Below are positions 42,047 to 50,022 of a stretch of 64,000 bases of DNA, one piece after another (the stretch's first letter is position 1; every line of letters starts with the position of its first letter). Source of the stretch: RGIG4097 sp964550635 (GTDB lineage: Bacteria; Bacillota; Clostridia; Christensenellales; CAG-917); contig CAZJZV010000007.1 of the NCBI GenBank assembly GCA_964550635.1, forward strand, positions 1 to 64,000, read 5' to 3'. Position numbers and translations under genes: made by a program. The notes beneath the pieces were generated by a model. The model had not been told where the DNA came from, did no database searches, and worked only from the letters and a program-made list of their open reading frames with translations.

Positions 42047-42730
42047 ATGAAAACTGCAGCAATTACGATTTCGGCAATAACCGCAATATTCGTCGTTTTG
42101 ACTCTCGTCTACGACAACAAAGGGGACGTCAACAAAAAGACTATCTTCAAAAGTTTGGCAAGTCTATGTTTTGTCGTGAGCGGAGCAATCGCATACTCCA
42201 CCAATCCGACGAACACTTCCACCTTGATTTTCTGCGCACTTGTCGCAGGACTCATCGGGGACGTACTTCTCGGTTACCGCTCCAAAAACGCAAAAATCCA
42301 AATGGCACTTGACGCGGGCGGTATGCTTGCGTTTATCGCGGGACACGTGCTTTTCATCACCGCATTCATTTTGCGCACGACGACTTTCAACTACGCACTG
42401 CTTGCTCTCGTCTTCGGACTTCCCGTCGTGGTCGTGATTTTGTTCATCGCAAAACTTCTCACCGCCGACAAACCTATTATGGCGGTAGGCGCACTCCTCT
42501 ATTCCGCAGTCGCGGGCGCATTCCTTGCAAGTGCGTGCAACCTTTATATGAGCGGAGCGACCGCCGTCACCAAAATGATATTGGCAGGTACGGTGCTATT
42601 TGCGGCAAGCGATTTGATACTTGCGTTTCTCAACTACAACAAGACCGTCAATCGCAAAGCGGTATTTCCGTTTGTTCTTGTCTTCTACTACGTAGGACAA
42701 AACCTTATTGCACTCTCGATGATGATATGA
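42047..42730 (+). CDS. YhhN family membrane protein, lysoplasmalogenase-like
   Basis: This 227-aa protein has about eight hydrophobic helices (ITISAITAIFVVLTLVYD, SLCFVVSGAIAYS, FCALVAGLIGDVLLGYRSK, LAFIAGHVLFITAFI and others). The GDVLLGY and AGHVLFI motifs mark the YhhN/TMEM86 family. Characterised members hydrolyse lysoplasmalogen vinyl ethers, and plasmalogens are common in anaerobic Clostridia. Activity here is inference. The start at 42047 has AGGTGA 6-7 bases upstream. The queH ATG overlaps its stop in an ATGA, so the two genes are coupled. Confidence 0.87.
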   Translation: MKTAAITISAITAIFVVLTLVYDNKGDVNKKTIFKSLASLCFVVSGAIAYSTNPTNTSTLIFCALVAGLIGDVLLGYRSKNAKIQMALDAGGMLAFIAGHVLFITAFILRTTTFNYALLALVFGLPVVVVILFIAKLLTADKPIMAVGALLYSAVAGAFLASACNLYMSGATAVTKMILAGTVLFAASDLILAFLNYNKTVNRKAVFPFVLVFYYVGQNLIALSMMI

Positions 42731-43299
42731 CGATAAACGATTTTCTCAACTCAAACGAAAAACCCCGTCTTCTTCTGCACGTATGTTGCGCGCCGTGTTT
42801 TTGCGGTTCGATCGAAAAACTGACCGAGCACTTCGACGTCACGGCTTTTTTCTACAATCCAAACATACAACCGAAAGAAGAGTTTATAAAGCGTGAAAAT
42901 GCACTTAAAACATTGATTGAGCATTTTCCGTCCGTGAAATTGATTGTCCCCGAACAAGACGAAAGCGAATTTTTGACGGCAAGCAAAGGGCTTGAAAAAG
43001 AGCGCGAAGGGGGCTTGAGATGCCCCGAATGTTTCAAATTGCGCCTATACAAAACGGCGGAATTTTTGGCGGAGCACAAAGACGAATACGACTATTTCGC
43101 AACCACTCTCACCGTCAGTCCGCACAAAAACGCACCCTTAATCAACGAGATAGGCCGTGCCGTCGCGAAGGAATTTTCAGTCGAATATCTCGACTCCGAT
43201 TTCAAAAAACAAAACGGTTTTCTCCGCTCCGTCACCCTTGCAAAAGAACTTGATATCTACCGCCAAAACTTCTGCGGTTGCTCATTTTCGAGAGTATGA
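42727..43299 (+). CDS. queH: Epoxyqueuosine reductase QueH
   Basis: This 190-aa protein has LLLHVCCAPCFCGSIEKL near residue 15 (the CC-x-x-C metal ligands), FYNPNIQPKEEF, CPECFKLRLYKTAEF near 100, TTLTVSPHKN and a C-terminal NFCGCSFS. These Cys pairs bind the iron-sulfur and metal centre of QueH (DUF208), the non-B12 enzyme that reduces epoxyqueuosine to queuosine in the tRNA anticodon. The length is normal. The start at 42727 overlaps the yhhN stop. No other queuosine genes are in the window. Confidence 0.93.
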   Translation: MTINDFLNSNEKPRLLLHVCCAPCFCGSIEKLTEHFDVTAFFYNPNIQPKEEFIKRENALKTLIEHFPSVKLIVPEQDESEFLTASKGLEKEREGGLRCPECFKLRLYKTAEFLAEHKDEYDYFATTLTVSPHKNAPLINEIGRAVAKEFSVEYLDSDFKKQNGFLRSVTLAKELDIYRQNFCGCSFSRV

Positions 43300-43317
43300 A
43301 AGCGGTGCGCTCCCGCG

Positions 43318-43404
43318 AGATTCCCACGCTACGCTCGGAATGACAGAAAAAGTACGTGCCACCCCATTATGTCATTGCGAGGAGCAAAGCGACGTGGCAA
43401 TCTC
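43318..43404. repeat. REP-like palindromes, families 1 and 2
   Basis: 43318-43346 is a family 1 copy (GATTCCCACGCTACGCTCGGAATGACAG, inverted relative to 13769). 43371-43404 is a family 2 copy (GTCATTGCGAGGAGC...GTGGCAATCTC). They lie just after queH and could act as its 3' boundary. Confidence 0.75.
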
Positions 43405-43433
43405 CTGCTAAGGCACCACTTAAACAATATACT

Positions 43434-43602
43434 GATTTCCGCTTGGGGACAGGGATGAAAACTTATTTCTAAATCTATCACGAAAAAAAACAGTTTTTGA
43501 AAATTCCTATGAACAGTGGCTTTTCTTCTTTGATTTCCGCTTGGGGACGGGGATTAAAGCGGAAATCATTTCCTATTTTGTCCCCGTCCCCAAGCGGAAA
43601 TG
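43434..43602. repeat. GGGGAC palindromic repeats, family 3
   Basis: A half copy (GATTTCCGCTTGGGGACAGGGAT, 43434-43456) is followed by a full inverted pair at 43532-43602. The outer arms ATTTCCGCTTGGGGACGGGG and its complement enclose an imperfect centre. A perfect version is found at 63870-63938. No transposase lies nearby. 43603-43660 shows nothing recognisable. Confidence 0.75.
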
Positions 43603-43660
43603 TTTCACTTCGGCTTTGCAAAAATATAACTCACTTTCTTTGATAAGGTACATTCCCATG

Positions 43661-43689
43661 AGATTCCCACGCTCCGCTCGGAATGACAG
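43661..43689. repeat. REP-like palindrome, family 1
   Basis: AGATTCCCACGCTCCGCTCGGAATGACA is a further family 1 copy. It lies 15 bp before hairpin array copy B, the same order as seen near 13769. Confidence 0.75.
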
Positions 43690-43704
43690 AGAATTAAATC
43701 CGCA

Positions 43705-43821
43705 ATATGCAAACGGCGTAATGCATTTCACTACGCCGTCTTGCATATATCATGCTTGCATAGCAAGTATATCATATGGCGCAAGCCATATATCATACGT
43801 TCCGCAAGGAACGTATATCAT
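43705..43821. repeat. Hairpin array with ATATCAT spacers, copy B
   Basis: A capping hairpin (43705-43748, stem ATATGCAA...TTGCATAT with inner CGGCGTA/TACGCCG) is followed by three short hairpins. They are bounded by ATATCAT starting at 43747, 43769, 43790 and 43815 (spacing 22, 21, 25). Stems are GCTTGC/GCAAG, ATGGC/GCCAT and ACGTTCC/GGAACGT. The plan is identical to copy A, but the second and third stem sequences differ. It abuts the ntpD terminator. Confidence 0.85.
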
Positions 43822-43822
43822 T

Positions 43823-43849
43823 AAAAAATCCGCTATAAGCGGATTTTTT
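43823..43849 (-). terminator. Terminator of the V-ATPase operon
   Basis: The stem AAAAAATCCGC / GCGGATTTTTT has a 5-nt loop (TATAA) and directly follows the ntpD stop. A/T runs lie on both sides. Confidence 0.85.
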
Positions 43850-44484
43850 CACTCTTGTTTGTTTTCAATCATCGACTTGACTTTCATGATTCGGATTGTC
43901 GAACTGCGTTCGTTTTCGTCAAGTTTCATCGTGATATACTTTATCGTTTCTTCGAGTTGCGGTATCATCACGTATTCGAGTGCGTTGACTCTTCTGCGGT
44001 TTTTCTCAATCTCGTCGGCAAGCATATTGCATGATTTTTCCACTTCGGCGAGTTTCAAAAGGTCGCCGAGAAGTCCCGAAAGAGTCGCTATCGAATCGTC
44101 CAACTCTGCGGTGACTCCCGCAAAGGAATAAGGATAAAGTTCCTTGCTCTCCCCTTCTTCGATTTCAAATGCGGGGACGTCAACTCCCATAAGGTTCTTT
44201 TCGGACAACACGAGATTTACGGATGCAGACGGCATGGCAATAGCTTCTTCGATGGTCGCATCGCTTGAAACCGCGCGAGCGAGCATGAAGTTTTTGAGCG
44301 CATCCGAAAGTTTGCCTTCCACTTCTTCGCGTAGGCGTTTGTTTTCTCTGACGAGCATCATAAATTGACGTATCATTTCATCCGATTTATCTTTCAGGAG
44401 TTTATGCCCGCGCGTAGCGGTTTTCAGGCGGTTTTTGAGCCGTCTCAACTCCATTCTTGTCGGATTTACGTTCAATCTTGCCAT
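43849..44484 (-). CDS. ntpD: V-type ATPase subunit D
   Basis: This 211-aa subunit D is the central rotor stalk of the A/V-type ATPase. RLNVNPTRMELRRLKNRLKTATRGHKLLKDKSDEM is the diagnostic N-terminal coiled coil, and the C-terminal helix VNALEYVMIPQLEETIKYI closes it. The length is normal. It lies 6 bp after ntpB and is the last gene of the operon, ending in a terminator next to a hairpin array. Confidence 0.95.
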   Translation of the reverse strand: MARLNVNPTRMELRRLKNRLKTATRGHKLLKDKSDEMIRQFMMLVRENKRLREEVEGKLSDALKNFMLARAVSSDATIEEAIAMPSASVNLVLSEKNLMGVDVPAFEIEEGESKELYPYSFAGVTAELDDSIATLSGLLGDLLKLAEVEKSCNMLADEIEKNRRRVNALEYVMIPQLEETIKYITMKLDENERSSTIRIMKVKSMIENKQE

Positions 44485-44490
44485 AACTGA

Positions 44491-45870
44491 TTAGTCCTTG
44501 TTTTCGGGGAGATACTTGTCAAGGTAGGCGTCGCGGATACGTTTCAACTCACCGCGGGGGAGCATACCGAGAAGTTCCCAACCGATATTGAGAGTTTCTT
44601 CAATGGTGCGGTTTGTGGAAAAGCCTTGAGATACGTAGCGTTTCTCAAACTCTTCCGCGAACCTTGCGAACTTCTTGTCCACTTCGGTAAGCGCCGCTTC
44701 GCCGAGAATGGAACTCAATTCTTTTGCTTCCTTACCCTGCGCATACGCACTGAACAGTTGGTTCATCGTATCTGCGTGGTCTTCTCTCGTCTTGCCCGCG
44801 CCTATGCCCTTATCTTTCAAACGAGACAGGGACGGCAACACGTCGATAGGGGGATTAAGTCCTTTCTTGTAGAGTTCTCTCGACAAGATGATTTGTCCTT
44901 CGGTGATGTAGCCGGTAAGGTCTGGAATGGGGTGCGTTTTGTCGTCTTCGGGCATGGTCAGGATAGGAATTTGAGTGATTGAGCCCTTCTTCCCCACTAT
45001 TCTGCCCGCGCGCTCGTACATAGTCGCAAGGTTGGTGTAGAGATAACCGGGGTAACCGCGACGGCCGGGGACTTCCTTTCTTGCCGCGGAAACTTCACGG
45101 AGAGCCTCTGCGTAGTTTGTTATATCGGTGGTGATGACAAGGACGTGCATATCCTTTTCATATGCGAGATATTCCGCCGCCGTGAGAGCCATACGCGGAG
45201 TTGCGATACGCTCGATTGCGGGGTCGTTTGCGAGATTGACGAAGACGACTGCTCTTTCGATTGCGCCTGTTTTTCTGAAGTCGGAGATGAAGAAATCCGC
45301 TTCTTCGAAGGTTATGCCGACTGCCGCGAAAACGACTGCGAATTTGCTATCCGAGCCGAGCACTTTCGCTTGACGCGCGATTTGTGCCGCAAGTTCTGCG
45401 TGGGGCAAACCCGACATCGAGAATACGGGAAGTTTTTGTCCTCTGACAAGGGTGTTAAGTCCGTCTATCGCACTCACGCCGGTTTGGATAAATTCGTTGG
45501 GATAGTCGCGTGCGACAGGGTTTATCGGTTGCCCGTTGATATCCATTTTCATTTCGGGGATGATAGGCGCACCGCCGTCGCGGGGGTTGCCCATACCGTC
45601 GAAAACTCTGCCGAGCATTTCTTCGGACACGCCGAGTTCCATACTTCTGCCAAGAAATCTTGCCTTTGAAGTGGACATCTTCAAGCCTTGAGACGGTTCG
45701 AATAGTTGGACGAGTGCCTTATCGCGATTGACTTCGAGCACTTTACCGCGTCTGACGTCCCCGTTTTCCTGTCTAATCTCCACGAGTTCGTCGTATTTTG
45801 CGCCGTCCACGCCCTCGACGAGCATAAGCGGACCTACGATTTCTCTTATGGTCTTATATTCTTTAAGCAT
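44491..45870 (-). CDS. ntpB: V-type ATPase subunit B
   Basis: This 459-aa non-catalytic subunit alternates with A in the hexameric head. It has YKTIREIVGPLMLVEGVDG at the N-terminus, NPVARDYPNEFIQTGVSAIDGLNTLVRGQKLPVFS and SRLKDKGIGAGKTREDH. As expected it lacks a canonical P-loop. The start at 45870 has AGGAGG 6 bases upstream and overlaps the ntpA stop by 8 bp, the usual A-B coupling. Confidence 0.96.
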   Translation of the reverse strand: MLKEYKTIREIVGPLMLVEGVDGAKYDELVEIRQENGDVRRGKVLEVNRDKALVQLFEPSQGLKMSTSKARFLGRSMELGVSEEMLGRVFDGMGNPRDGGAPIIPEMKMDINGQPINPVARDYPNEFIQTGVSAIDGLNTLVRGQKLPVFSMSGLPHAELAAQIARQAKVLGSDSKFAVVFAAVGITFEEADFFISDFRKTGAIERAVVFVNLANDPAIERIATPRMALTAAEYLAYEKDMHVLVITTDITNYAEALREVSAARKEVPGRRGYPGYLYTNLATMYERAGRIVGKKGSITQIPILTMPEDDKTHPIPDLTGYITEGQIILSRELYKKGLNPPIDVLPSLSRLKDKGIGAGKTREDHADTMNQLFSAYAQGKEAKELSSILGEAALTEVDKKFARFAEEFEKRYVSQGFSTNRTIEETLNIGWELLGMLPRGELKRIRDAYLDKYLPENKD

Positions 45871-47632
45871 TGATGCCTCCTTCGCCTGAAAGAGCAAGCA
45901 TTTGTTTCTTGAGTTCCTGTTCGAGCAGGTCGAATTTGCCCATTTCGTCTTCGGGGATATACTTCGCTCTGCCGATTTGGTCCTTTATTTTAAGTTCGAG
46001 AATATCTTCGATATCCACGTTCTTATCGAGAGCGTCGTTGCCCTGACGATAAAATTCAAGGATGAGTTTCAACATTCTGCACTGCTTGTCAAGGGATGCG
46101 TAAGTGTCGACTTCGTGGAAAGCGTTTTGGTGCAGATAGTCTTCACGCAGGGATTTTGCGGTTTCCATAGTCAACCTATCCTTCGGTGAAAGCGCGTCCA
46201 TACCGACGAGTTGCACGATTTCATTGAGCGACGCTTCTTCTTGCAATATTCTCATTGCGGTTGTGCGCAGACTCACCCATTCGTCCCCGACGTTGTCCTG
46301 ATACCATTCGCCGAGTTTGTCCGCATAGAGAGAGTAGCTCGTGAGCCAGTCGACCGCGGGGAAATGACGCTTGTATGCAAGAGACGCGGACAATCCCCAG
46401 AACACTTTGACGATACGCAACGTGCTTTGGGATACGGGTTCACTCAAATCTCCGCCCGGAGGCGATACCGCGCCTATTGCGGTAATCGAGCCGATTTCAC
46501 CGTTTCCGCCGAGCACTTTGACAAGCCCCGCTCTCTCGTAAAATTCCGCAAGACGAGAACTGAGATATGCGGGATAGCCTTCTTCACCGGGCATTTCTTC
46601 AAGACGACCGCTCATTTCGCGCAACGCTTCCGCCCAACGAGAAGTGGAGTCCGCCATGATTGCGACCGAGTAGCCCATATCGCGGAAATATTCCGCAATC
46701 GTGATACCGGTATAAATGGACGCTTCACGCGCCGCGACGGGCATATCCGACGTATTCGCGATAAGCACCGTTCTTTTCATCAAAGGTTCACCGCTACGGG
46801 GGTCTTTGAGTTCGGGAAATTCGTTCAAAACGTCCGTCATTTCGTTACCGCGCTCACCGCAACCGACGTAGACGATAATATCCGCATCCGCCCATTTTGC
46901 AAGTTGGTGTTGGACGACGGTTTTTCCGCTTCCGAAAGGTCCGGGGACTGCCGCAACACCGCCTTTTGCGATAGGGAACAAAGTGTCGATGACGCGTTGT
47001 CCGGTGATAAGCGGGGTTTTCGGGGAGAGTTTTTCAAGGTACGGTCTGCCTTTACGGACGGGCCAACGTTGCAACATACAAACGTTCACGTCCCCTTTGT
47101 CCGTTTCGACGACTGCGACCGTTTCATCCACCGTGAAAGCACCCGATTTTATCTCTTTTACGGTGCCTTTCACGCCGTAAGGAATCATAATCTTGTGAAG
47201 GACGAGCACGTTTTCCTGCACCGTACCGACGACGCTACCCGCACTCACGCTGTCTCCGACCTTTGCGACGGGGGTGAAATCCCACTTTTTCTCGTGGTCG
47301 ACCGCAGGGACGTAAACTCCCCTTGCGATTCTGTCGCCCGACACTTCATAGAGTTTTTTTAGCGGTCTTTGGATTCCGTCGTAGATACCCTCGATAAGTC
47401 CGGGGGCAAGTTCGACGGACAGGGGCATACCCGTAGATACGACCTCTTCACCGGGACCGAGTCCGCTCGTTTCTTCGTAGACCTGAATGGAGGCTTTATC
47501 TCCTCTCATTTCGATGATTTCGCCGATGAGTTGCTTGTCGCTGACTCTGACGACGTCATACATCTTGCTATCCGCCATATTTTCTGCGATGATCAACGGT
47601 CCGGAAACCTTAACGATTCTTCCTGTTTCCAT
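45863..47632 (-). CDS. ntpA: V-type ATPase catalytic subunit A
   Basis: In this 589-aa catalytic subunit, Walker A GPFGSGKT is at 231-238. GERGNEMTDVLNEFPEL is the catalytic region, SVAIMADSTSRWAEALREMSGRLEEMPGEEGYPAYL the nucleotide-binding segment, and the A-specific insertion (non-homologous region, ~115-185) is present. It forms the ATP-hydrolysing head with subunit B. It is preceded directly by the subunit F gene, with its start abutting. Confidence 0.97.
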   Translation of the reverse strand: METGRIVKVSGPLIIAENMADSKMYDVVRVSDKQLIGEIIEMRGDKASIQVYEETSGLGPGEEVVSTGMPLSVELAPGLIEGIYDGIQRPLKKLYEVSGDRIARGVYVPAVDHEKKWDFTPVAKVGDSVSAGSVVGTVQENVLVLHKIMIPYGVKGTVKEIKSGAFTVDETVAVVETDKGDVNVCMLQRWPVRKGRPYLEKLSPKTPLITGQRVIDTLFPIAKGGVAAVPGPFGSGKTVVQHQLAKWADADIIVYVGCGERGNEMTDVLNEFPELKDPRSGEPLMKRTVLIANTSDMPVAAREASIYTGITIAEYFRDMGYSVAIMADSTSRWAEALREMSGRLEEMPGEEGYPAYLSSRLAEFYERAGLVKVLGGNGEIGSITAIGAVSPPGGDLSEPVSQSTLRIVKVFWGLSASLAYKRHFPAVDWLTSYSLYADKLGEWYQDNVGDEWVSLRTTAMRILQEEASLNEIVQLVGMDALSPKDRLTMETAKSLREDYLHQNAFHEVDTYASLDKQCRMLKLILEFYRQGNDALDKNVDIEDILELKIKDQIGRAKYIPEDEMGKFDLLEQELKKQMLALSGEGGINA

Positions 47633-47964
47633 TATTTATCCTCTCTGTTGTCAAACAAAATATCCGAGCCGATAGCCTTTTCCACGTCGCTTTGTATTCC
47701 GCGCATACCGAAACCGCTATTGCCTTCAGCGGACGGAATGGGGACGACGACGGGATAAGGTCTTGACTTATACCGTTTGAGCAAACTTTCAATACTTATT
47801 GCTATTTTATCCGTGATGAAGATTACGGAATAATTTCTTGCGACCTGCTTGACGATTTCTCTTGCGTCGCTTTCGTTGTCAACGGGAAAGATGTCAAGAC
47901 CGATAGCCTTGAATGCAAGGACGGAATCCTTATCACCTACGACCGCAATACCGTTACGCTCCAT
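47632..47964 (-). CDS. V-type ATPase subunit F
   Basis: This 110-aa subunit binds the D rotor stalk. It has GIAVVGDKDSVLAFKAIGLDIFPV and later NYSVIFITDKIAISIE, the CheY-like F fold. In Enterococcus nomenclature this is NtpG. The start is ambiguous. ATG at 47964 fits the family N-terminus, while a GTG three codons upstream has AGGA unusually close. It overlaps the subunit C gene end by ~11 bp. Confidence 0.9.
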   Translation of the reverse strand: MERNGIAVVGDKDSVLAFKAIGLDIFPVDNESDAREIVKQVARNYSVIFITDKIAISIESLLKRYKSRPYPVVVPIPSAEGNSGFGMRGIQSDVEKAIGSDILFDNREDK

Positions 47965-48922
47965 AAATTTCACGAGTCCTTTCTTTGATAAGTGACGGAT
48001 TTACATGGTTCTTGATACCCGCCACGATGAGTTTTGCAACCTTGATTTCAGTGCGTTTTGCAAGATAGTAGTACACAATCGGAGACGGAGATTCAAGGTC
48101 GTTGAATTCCTTTTTCCAACCGTCGAGAATAGCGTTGTCAACTTCGGTTTCAAACTGCGCCAAACTTCCGCCGTCCGCAAGCAGTGCGAACAAATCGAAA
48201 TACTCTGTGTTTTTGAGTTCGTTTTTGAGTGCTTCGTTAGAGCCGAAACACCTTTCAAAAACGTCGAGCGCAATCTTTCCGCCGTCAATGAAGTTTTCTT
48301 TGAAAAAGTCAACGTCCGCGCCGATTTTCTCCGTGCGATAAAAGGTCGATATATTCGCAACGTCAATCTTGAAAACGAAGTGCGAAACAAGTTTTTTACC
48401 GCCTTTTTTCGCTCTTTCGAGTTGTTCGCGGAAAGTCGCTCTGTCAAGGGTTATATCGACGTAGCGCGAAGTTATCCCGCCGTCCGCTATCTTTTTGGAT
48501 ATATCCGCGAGTGCGTCCGCAAGCACCTGACTCACTCCGTCATAATAGCCGTCAATCGCGGATTTGATATTCTCAACGCTCGTCAAACCTTCGGGCATGA
48601 GAGCGGGTTTATCCCCTGTGATTTCCGCTTTCACAAGTGCTTTTGCATTGTGGAAATCCGCGTCGAGCAAGAGTGCGTCGAGCGCCCCGCCCACGTTGAA
48701 TGCGCGAAGCAATGACACCGCGTTTTCCTCTTCCTTTTCGATGAGAGTGTCAAAATCGCCTTGCGCGACGGTCTGTCCTTGTCCGAAACCCAGTTCTAGC
48801 ATAACCTTAAACGCCTCGTCCGTAGACGAGCATTCGGCGAGCCTTTGCATATGCTGTGAAGTCAGCAATTTGCTCTCCATGGCTTTTATTCGAGCGTTTT
48901 CAAACAAAAACTTGTCGGACAT
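47954..48922 (-). CDS. ntpC: V-type ATPase subunit C (d-like)
   Basis: This 322-aa, helix-rich socket subunit connects the rotor to the membrane ring. It has LFENARIKAMESKLLTSQHMQRLAECSS at the N-terminus and YYLAKRTEIKVAKLIVAGIKN at the C-terminus, typical of the family's last helices. It overlaps the F gene and starts one base from the E stop. Confidence 0.92.
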   Translation of the reverse strand: MSDKFLFENARIKAMESKLLTSQHMQRLAECSSTDEAFKVMLELGFGQGQTVAQGDFDTLIEKEEENAVSLLRAFNVGGALDALLLDADFHNAKALVKAEITGDKPALMPEGLTSVENIKSAIDGYYDGVSQVLADALADISKKIADGGITSRYVDITLDRATFREQLERAKKGGKKLVSHFVFKIDVANISTFYRTEKIGADVDFFKENFIDGGKIALDVFERCFGSNEALKNELKNTEYFDLFALLADGGSLAQFETEVDNAILDGWKKEFNDLESPSPIVYYYLAKRTEIKVAKLIVAGIKNHVNPSLIKERTREIYGA

Positions 48923-49497
48923 CAGTCGAACAACTCCTTCGCGACTTTTCCTTCGGTATCCTCTCTCAACACGTCGAGTTCCGCTTCAAAAGTCAGATTT
49001 TTATCCACGCCTGCGCCTGCAAGCACCATACCGCCGTCGAAATCCCCGAACGTTTTTGACAAAGTCAGGGTGATACCCTTTTTCTTCGCGACGTCGGCAA
49101 CGACTTTTTCGGTCACTATATCCTTTTCGTTTTCGGATATAATCACGACGTCGCCGTCTTCCGCCTTGTCGAGCATGCCGAGAAGAAGTGCTTTCAAGGT
49201 TTTTTTGTCAAGACTATTCAGTTTCTCGAGCACGCGAGCATAGGTCAAATCGAGTGCCCTTGATTTTGCACCCAGACCGAGTTTTCTTGCGTCGAGTTCG
49301 GCAACGGTTTCGCTTCTTGACGCGATTTCTGCGACTGCAACGTCGATTTCGTGCTTATTTTTCGCAAGATACTCTTTGCATTCGCTTGCGGCGGTAGCGA
49401 TGATTTCGTCCGCTTTTATACGGGCCTCTTCAAGCACCGCGCTTGCGCGCGCTTCCGCATCCGAAATAATCTTTTCGATGATTGCTTCTTTGCTCAT
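48922..49497 (-). CDS. ntpE: V-type ATPase subunit E
   Basis: In this 191-aa peripheral-stalk subunit, the N-terminal half is a charged coiled coil (AIIEKIISDAEARASAVLEEARIKADEII). The globular C-terminal half has VVIISENEKDIVTEKVVADVAKKKG and a glycine-rich GDFDGGMVLAG. With the H-like subunit it forms the stator. It lies 12 bp after ntpK. Confidence 0.92.
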   Translation of the reverse strand: MSKEAIIEKIISDAEARASAVLEEARIKADEIIATAASECKEYLAKNKHEIDVAVAEIASRSETVAELDARKLGLGAKSRALDLTYARVLEKLNSLDKKTLKALLLGMLDKAEDGDVVIISENEKDIVTEKVVADVAKKKGITLTLSKTFGDFDGGMVLAGAGVDKNLTFEAELDVLREDTEGKVAKELFD

Positions 49498-49509
49498 TTT
49501 GTCCTCTTA

Positions 49510-49992
49510 TTACGCTACCGTAGTGACCGCAGGCATCATAACCGCAAGGAAGGATACGAGCAATGCAAGGACTGCGTAGGTTTCGACCATTGCAGTCAAG
49601 ATGATTGCTTTACCGCTTTCTTCGGGGCGTTTTGCCACGAGTGCGATACCGCTGCAAGCGACTTTGGATTGGTAGAGTGCGGAAAGAAGTCCTACGACTG
49701 CCATAGGCATACAACCTGCAAACAGAGTCAAGCCCGATTCAACGGTGAGTCCGAGGATTCCGCCGAACAAGTCGATTTTGATGAACACGATGAACGCGAT
49801 CAACAAACCGTAAATGCCCTGCGTACCGGGGAGCAGTTGAAGAACAAGACACTTCGAGAATTTGTCAGGATCTTCTGCGGTTACGCCCGCCGCCGCCTTA
49901 CCTGCCATACCGACGCCGACTGCAGAGCCGATACCGGCGAAGATTGCCGCGCATGCCGCGCCGAGAACTGCGATAAATGTTCCGAGAGTCAT
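49510..49992 (-). CDS. ntpK: V-type ATPase proteolipid subunit K, Na+-type site
   Basis: This 160-aa, four-helix rotor-ring subunit is a duplicated two-helix hairpin. The ion-binding residues of Enterococcus hirae NtpK (Leu61, Thr64, Gln65, Gln110, Glu139) have counterparts here: LPGTQ gives Leu54, Thr57, Gln58; LYQSKVA gives Gln108; MVETYA gives Glu137. Only the second hairpin carries the carboxylate, as in V-type rings. The set predicts Na+ rather than H+ coupling. Confidence 0.95.
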   Translation of the reverse strand: MTLGTFIAVLGAACAAIFAGIGSAVGVGMAGKAAAGVTAEDPDKFSKCLVLQLLPGTQGIYGLLIAFIVFIKIDLFGGILGLTVESGLTLFAGCMPMAVVGLLSALYQSKVACSGIALVAKRPEESGKAIILTAMVETYAVLALLVSFLAVMMPAVTTVA

Positions 49993-50022
49993 ATATTACC
50001 TCCTGCACGAACCGTGCATTTT

